A stretch of DNA of 10,334 nucleotides from Acidobacteriaceae bacterium (GTDB taxonomy: Bacteria; Acidobacteriota; Terriglobia; Terriglobales; Acidobacteriaceae): the NCBI GenBank assembly GCA_003154055.1, contig PMCH01000310.1:6771-17104 (forward strand), written 5' to 3'. Each line of letters begins with the position of its first letter. The stretch's first letter is position 1. The notes under the pieces are model-generated. The model searched no databases, was not told the DNA's origin, and saw only the letters and a list, made by a program, of their open reading frames with translations. This document shows, in pieces, positions 6,717 through 10,334 of this stretch. A program made the position numbers and the translations under genes.

Positions 6717-9525
6717 GATCGCGCCAGTTCGATCCAACGCCCATCTCCACGAGCAGTGGAACCTGGAGAGCGTGCACGTTCTCCATATATTCGCGAACCA
6801 GCGATTTCATGGAATCGACCTCGTTTTCCGGAACCTCGAACACAAGTTCATCATGCACTTGCAGGGTCATGCGCGACTTCAGCCCGAGTTTGAGGACCTC
6901 GTCGTCGATGCGAATCATCGCCAGCTTGATCAGGTCTGCGGCCGTGCCTTGGAGTGGAGTATTAACGGCGGTGCGCTCGGCGAATCCGCGGAGGTTTGCG
7001 TTCTTGCTGTTGATGTCGGGGATGGGGCGAACGCGGCCGAACAGCGTTTTGACGTACTGGTCACGACGGGCTTGTTCGAGCGTGGCATCGATGAATGCGC
7101 GTACGCCCGCATATTTCTCGAAGTACGCGTCGATGAATCTTCTGGCGTCGCCCGGCTCAATCCCCAATTGCTGCGAGAGTCCAAATGGCGAAAGGCCGTA
7201 GACGATTCCGAAATTCACGACCTTGGCAGCGCGGCGATGCTCGGGCGTCACCATGAGCGGCGGGACTCCAAAGACCTGCGAGGCGGTCAGAGTGTGGATG
7301 TCATCTCCGCGCCGGTAGGCTTCCACCAGCAGCTTGTCTTTGGAGAAGTGCGCCAGCAGGCGGAGTTCGATCTGCGAGTAGTCGGCGGCCAGCAGCACGT
7401 TTCCCGGCTCGGCAATGAACGCGGCGCGGATTTCGCGGCCGAGTTCGGTGCGGATCGGAATGTTTTGCAGATTAGGATTAGTCGACGAGAGTCTCCCGGT
7501 TGCCGTGCCCGTCTGTCCGAAGGTGGTGTGCAGGCGCCCGCTTCGGTTGCGGATCAGTATCGGAAGAGCGTCCACGTAGGTGGACTTCAACTTCGTGAGC
7601 TGGCGGTAATCCAAAACCAGTCGTGGAACATCGTGATCGGCGGCGAGGTTTTCCAGTACATCCACCGCGGTCGAAATCTTTTTTCCCTTGCCGTATTTGA
7701 ATGGAATCGGGAGCGCGAGTTTGTTGAACAGCACATCGCCCAGTTGCTTGGGAGAGTTGATGTTGAACTCCATCCCGCAGCGCTGGTAGATGTCTTGCGC
7801 CTTGGCATCGATGGCACGTTCCAATTGCTGCGACATTTGGGCGAGCGCGGCCGTATCAATTTTGACCCCAGCGTCCTCCATTCGGGCGAGCACCGGCACC
7901 AGCGGGGCATCGATCTCTTCGTATACGGAAGCCAGGTTCTGTTCTTCCACCTCTTTACGCAGGGAGGTGGCGAGGCGGCCGGTCATGTCGGCTGCTTCGG
8001 CGAGGCTTCCACTCATCTGAATACTGAATCGCCGCAACGTGATTTCGGACAGCGAATGGGATGAATACGTGGGATCCAGCAAGTAGGAGTACAGCATCGG
8101 GTCGTAGTGGACCCCGGCGAGCACGAGTCCTTGCTCGGAGAAATGGTGCAGCGCGGATTTCCAATCATGGATGCTCTTGGGCACCGCTGAATCTTGGAGC
8201 AATCCCTTCGCGCGAGCGGCAAGCGGTTTGTCTTCGAGGGAGAGGTTGGCCGCGGAGCCGGCAGCAACTGAAAGGGCGATCCTGTTTGGCTTTGCAATCG
8301 GTACATCTTCGGCCGCTGGCTGCAGGAGAAAGCTCCCTTGCGTCGGCTGCGGATCGGCATCTTCCGCTTCCTCTTCCGTCGTTTCGGTGTCGGCTGTCGG
8401 GATCGCAATCGAAAGAGGCGTGTCGCCGCTGCGCTCAGCGAGAAATTCGTCCAGTTCGCCGGCGGTCCGGATCTCCCGGTAGTCACCCTGGCTCGTTTGC
8501 ACGACCGGCAGGAGTTCCTTGACGAGGGAAGTGAACTCGAGTTCAGTGAACAGCGCGCGCAGAGCCTCGGCGTCCGGTGCCCCGAGTTTCATTGACGTTA
8601 CGTCGAGATCGACCGCGACATTTGTATCAATGGTCGCGAGCTGCTTGCTCAACATGATCGTCTCGCGGTTGTTCTGCAACGATTCACGATAGGTCTTCTT
8701 CTCCACCTCGGCGGCGTGATCCAGCGCCTGTTCCACGCTGCCGAAACGCTGAATGAGTTCAACCGATCCCTTGTCGCCGATCCCGGGGGCGCCGGGAATA
8801 TTGTCAATCGCGTCACCGCGGAGGGCCATCACATCCACGACCTGCGACGGCGGGACGCCCAAAATCTCCTCGACCTTGGCGGCGTCGCAGATCAAGTTGT
8901 CCTTGGGCGGATTCAGCACCTGCACCTTGTCGTTCACCAGTTGCAGCATGTCCTTGTCGCTCGACACGACAAACACGGAATACGCTTCTGCTGCGGCCTT
9001 GCGCGCCAGCGTTCCGATCAGATCGTCGGCTTCGTAACCCTCAAGCTGGAGGATGGGAATCCGGTAGCCTTCCAGCGCGCGCCGGATGTAAGGAATTTGT
9101 TGGGTGAGATCGGGCGGCATCTCCGCGCGGTTAGCCTTGTAGCCAGCGTATTCCACTTCCTTGAACGTTTGTGTCTTGATGTCGAACTTGCGGATGGTGG
9201 TGATGGCCTCGGCCTGCTGGTCACGGAATGTGCGGGCGCCGACGTCAAAGACCGCCGCCAGGTACTCGGGCGAAAAATCGTCACGCAGCTTGCGCAGCAT
9301 GTTGACGAACACGTAGGTTGCTGCGGTCGGCACGCCTGTCTTCGTAGACATGGGACGCTGTCGCGCCATTGCATGATAGGCGCGGAAGATGAAGGACATG
9401 GTGTCGATCAGGAAGATGCGGCCTTTGGCGGCGTTACCGGGAAACTTCGCGCCGGACGGGACGGGACTGGCCTGCTCCTTTGGCTCAACGGGCGCTTTCG
9501 ACGCGACTGGTTTTTTCGGCGGCAA
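6709..9525 (-). CDS. polA: DNA polymerase I
   Basis: A 938-residue repair and Okazaki-fragment polymerase. TTG 9525 is the only workable start: an in-frame TAA lies four codons upstream, and the next ATG (codon 43) would remove the first catalytic strand of the nuclease. Residues 1-34 are a Lys/Pro/Ala-rich extension. The 5'-nuclease domain (~35-340) keeps FLIDTMSFIFRAYHA, YKANRAEMP, GYEADDLIG, SSDKDM and GDAIDNIPGAPGIG. The 3'-5' exonuclease region (~350-530) is degenerate: at Klenow exo II the Asn/Asp pair is H453/S457, exo III Tyr is A509, and an acidic insert (379-391) is present. Proofreading is probably lost, as in Taq. The polymerase domain is complete: motif A DYSQIELR (715-722), motif B with K768, F772 and NFGIVYG, and motif C VHDE (890-893). 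The deacetylase gene diverges upstream across 138 bp. Confidence 0.96.
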   Translation of the reverse strand: MPPKKPVASKAPVEPKEQASPVPSGAKFPGNAAKGRIFLIDTMSFIFRAYHAMARQRPMSTKTGVPTAATYVFVNMLRKLRDDFSPEYLAAVFDVGARTFRDQQAEAITTIRKFDIKTQTFKEVEYAGYKANRAEMPPDLTQQIPYIRRALEGYRIPILQLEGYEADDLIGTLARKAAAEAYSVFVVSSDKDMLQLVNDKVQVLNPPKDNLICDAAKVEEILGVPPSQVVDVMALRGDAIDNIPGAPGIGDKGSVELIQRFGSVEQALDHAAEVEKKTYRESLQNNRETIMLSKQLATIDTNVAVDLDVTSMKLGAPDAEALRALFTELEFTSLVKELLPVVQTSQGDYREIRTAGELDEFLAERSGDTPLSIAIPTADTETTEEEAEDADPQPTQGSFLLQPAAEDVPIAKPNRIALSVAAGSAANLSLEDKPLAARAKGLLQDSAVPKSIHDWKSALHHFSEQGLVLAGVHYDPMLYSYLLDPTYSSHSLSEITLRRFSIQMSGSLAEAADMTGRLATSLRKEVEEQNLASVYEEIDAPLVPVLARMEDAGVKIDTAALAQMSQQLERAIDAKAQDIYQRCGMEFNINSPKQLGDVLFNKLALPIPFKYGKGKKISTAVDVLENLAADHDVPRLVLDYRQLTKLKSTYVDALPILIRNRSGRLHTTFGQTGTATGRLSSTNPNLQNIPIRTELGREIRAAFIAEPGNVLLAADYSQIELRLLAHFSKDKLLVEAYRRGDDIHTLTASQVFGVPPLMVTPEHRRAAKVVNFGIVYGLSPFGLSQQLGIEPGDARRFIDAYFEKYAGVRAFIDATLEQARRDQYVKTLFGRVRPIPDINSKNANLRGFAERTAVNTPLQGTAADLIKLAMIRIDDEVLKLGLKSRMTLQVHDELVFEVPENEVDSMKSLVREYMENVHALQVPLLVEMGVGSNWRDLE

Positions 9526-9576
9526 GGGGCAAGTTTAGCAGTTCAGCGGCTGGTGGTGAGCGCGGGCGATGACGAA

Positions 9577-9592
9577 TTGGCAGGCGTGCCAA
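9577..9592. promoter_or_regulatory. Inverted repeat, operator-like
   Basis: TTGGCA and TGCCAA form a perfect 6-bp inverted repeat around a 4-bp centre (GGCG), in the divergent gap between polA and the deacetylase gene. The symmetry and size suit a dimeric regulator half-site pair, and the repeat overlaps the candidate -35 of the deacetylase promoter. No regulator gene is adjacent, so the binding protein is unknown. Confidence 0.35.
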
Positions 9593-9614
9593 ACACCGGG
9601 CAGCCGCGTATGAT
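9586..9614 (+). promoter_or_regulatory. Candidate sigma-70 promoter for the deacetylase gene
   Basis: GTGCCA (9586-9591, 4 of 6 to TTGACA) is followed after 17 bp by TATGAT (9609-9614, 5 of 6 to TATAAT). Transcription would begin near 9621, about 43 nt before the ATG, so the transcript leader would carry the tandem repeat at 9641-9668. No comparable promoter was seen for polA on the other strand. Confidence 0.45.
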
Positions 9615-9640
9615 ATGGAGTTTTCGGCCCTCGACCCGCT

Positions 9641-9668
9641 GAGTGCTGAATGCTGAGTGCCGAATGCT
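9641..9668. repeat. Tandem 14-bp repeat containing the deacetylase start codon
   Basis: Two adjacent copies read GAGTGCTGAATGCT (9641-9654) and GAGTGCCGAATGCT (9655-9668), differing at one base. The second copy contributes the start ATG (9664-9666) of the deacetylase gene, and its GAG, 6 nt before the ATG, is the only Shine-Dalgarno-like sequence available. Units of this GAGTGCTGA type occur, in my recollection, between genes in acidobacterial genomes; I could not check this here. Confidence 0.6.
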
Positions 9669-10334
9669 TCCGTTTAGACTGGTGTACAGCGACGATTACT
9701 ACCTGCCCATTGGCGGCCACGTTTTTCCTGCCGAAAAGTACAAGCGCATTCATGACCGGCTGATCGAAACGGGAATTGCAGCGGCTGGTGACTTTGTGTC
9801 GCCGCGCCCTGCCACCGACCAGGATGTGCTTCTGGTCCACACTCCGCAGTATGTCGAGAAGCTCAAGACCGGCACCTTGAGCGCCCGCGAAGAATTGCAG
9901 ATGGAGGTTCCATTTTCGCCGGAACTGGTGCGCGCATTCTGGATGGCGGCGGGCGGCTCGATGCTGGCGGCGGACTACGCGCTGAACGATGGTGTGGCGA
10001 TCAGCATCGGGGGTGGATTCCACCATGCGTTTCCCGACCACGGGGAAGGTTTTTGCATGATTCACGATGTGGCGATTGCCATCCGGCGCATGCAGCGGGA
10101 CGACAAGATCCGCACCGCCATGACCGTTGATTGCGATGTGCACCAGGGGAATGGGACGGCCGCGATTTTCGCCGGGGTGCGGATTCCGAGCGATCCGCTG
10201 CCATCGGCAACGTCCTCGGTGCTCAATCCGGTCCGTCCGGCCAAGATTCGCAGCGCCCACGCCGGCGATGTCTTCACCATCTCGCTCCACCAGGAGAACA
10301 ACTACCCGGCCTTCAAGCCGCCCTCGTCGATCGA
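9664..10334 (+). CDS. HDAC-family (zinc-dependent) deacetylase, 3' truncated by the window
   Basis: The frame opens at ATG 9664 and runs off the right edge, giving 223 residues. This is the zinc hydrolase superfamily of histone deacetylases, acetoin utilisation protein AcuC and acetylpolyamine amidohydrolases. The N-terminus (MLPFRLVYSDDYYLP, then GHVFPAEKY) matches the family start, which supports this ATG despite a weak Shine-Dalgarno. Catalytic H120/H121 lie in GGGFHHAFPDHGEGF. Zinc ligands D158 and H160 lie in DCDVHQGNGTA, with D156 before them; the third zinc ligand lies beyond the window. A 30-residue segment (V172-G201, bases 10177-10266) sits between AAIFAG and DVFTISLHQENNYP, where I expect only a few residues. 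The bacterial substrate (acetyl-lysine, acetoin pathway or a small amine) cannot be told from this. It is divergent from polA and has the candidate promoter at 9586-9614. Confidence 0.9.
   Translation, partial: MLPFRLVYSDDYYLPIGGHVFPAEKYKRIHDRLIETGIAAAGDFVSPRPATDQDVLLVHTPQYVEKLKTGTLSAREELQMEVPFSPELVRAFWMAAGGSMLAADYALNDGVAISIGGGFHHAFPDHGEGFCMIHDVAIAIRRMQRDDKIRTAMTVDCDVHQGNGTAAIFAGVRIPSDPLPSATSSVLNPVRPAKIRSAHAGDVFTISLHQENNYPAFKPPSSI

Noticed and set aside
6379..8064. 561-codon plus-strand open frame spanning the sirtuin and polA
   Set aside because: It overlaps two unmistakable genes in other frames, contains no domain, and its translation has the Arg/Val/His-rich look of antisense to a GC-rich gene.
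8716..9642. 308-codon plus-strand open frame antisense to the polA 5'-nuclease region
   Set aside because: polA is certain here, and the antisense frame shows no family features.
9535..10290. 251-codon minus-strand open frame antisense to the deacetylase gene
   Set aside because: The plus strand has clear HDAC catalytic motifs across the same bases, so this is a shadow frame.

Overview
This roughly 60% GC, gene-dense bacterial window is most likely from the Acidobacteriota. The evidence is circumstantial: a very large secreted Asp-box protein, a NarL-type regulator with a non-phosphorylatable receiver, a PilZ-TonB fusion, an HDAC-family deacetylase beginning MLPFRLVYS, and short GC-rich intergenic repeats of a kind I associate with this phylum. 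No rRNA, tRNA, CRISPR array, insertion sequence or integrase was seen.

Layout. The 3' end of an unidentified plus-strand gene (1-103) is followed by a gap holding a REP-like hairpin. Four minus-strand genes then occupy 248-5871. Read in their own direction they are a PilZ-transmembrane-TonB_C fusion, a LuxR/NarL-type regulator, a small four-helix membrane protein and a 1071-residue secreted beta-propeller protein with eleven Asp boxes. Between the fusion and the regulator lies a 333-bp gap with a plus-strand ORF resembling the last ~25 residues of a glycosyltransferase. A class III sirtuin (5997-6701, plus) diverges from the fusion gene and converges on polA (6709-9525, minus) with 7 bp between stop codons. 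An HDAC-family deacetylase starts at 9664 (plus), divergent from polA, and runs off the end.

How the genes work together. The left half concerns the cell envelope and signalling: an apparent c-di-GMP-binding TonB-like protein, an atypical regulator, a membrane protein and an exported propeller protein. Gaps of 60-333 bp mean a single operon is not assured. The right half has the DNA repair polymerase flanked by two unrelated deacylases, one NAD-dependent and one zinc-dependent. No shared operon is possible there, because the strands alternate.

Several start codons were moved from the longest reading frame on Shine-Dalgarno or domain evidence: GTG at 3463, GTG at 4662, ATG at 5871 and ATG at 5997. 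polA must use TTG at 9525. The best candidates for something new are the PilZ-TonB architecture, the dead receiver, the repeat that contributes the deacetylase start codon, and a repeat-like 17-mer shared by an intergenic hairpin and the linker of the PilZ-TonB gene. I did not find a convincing new multi-gene system.
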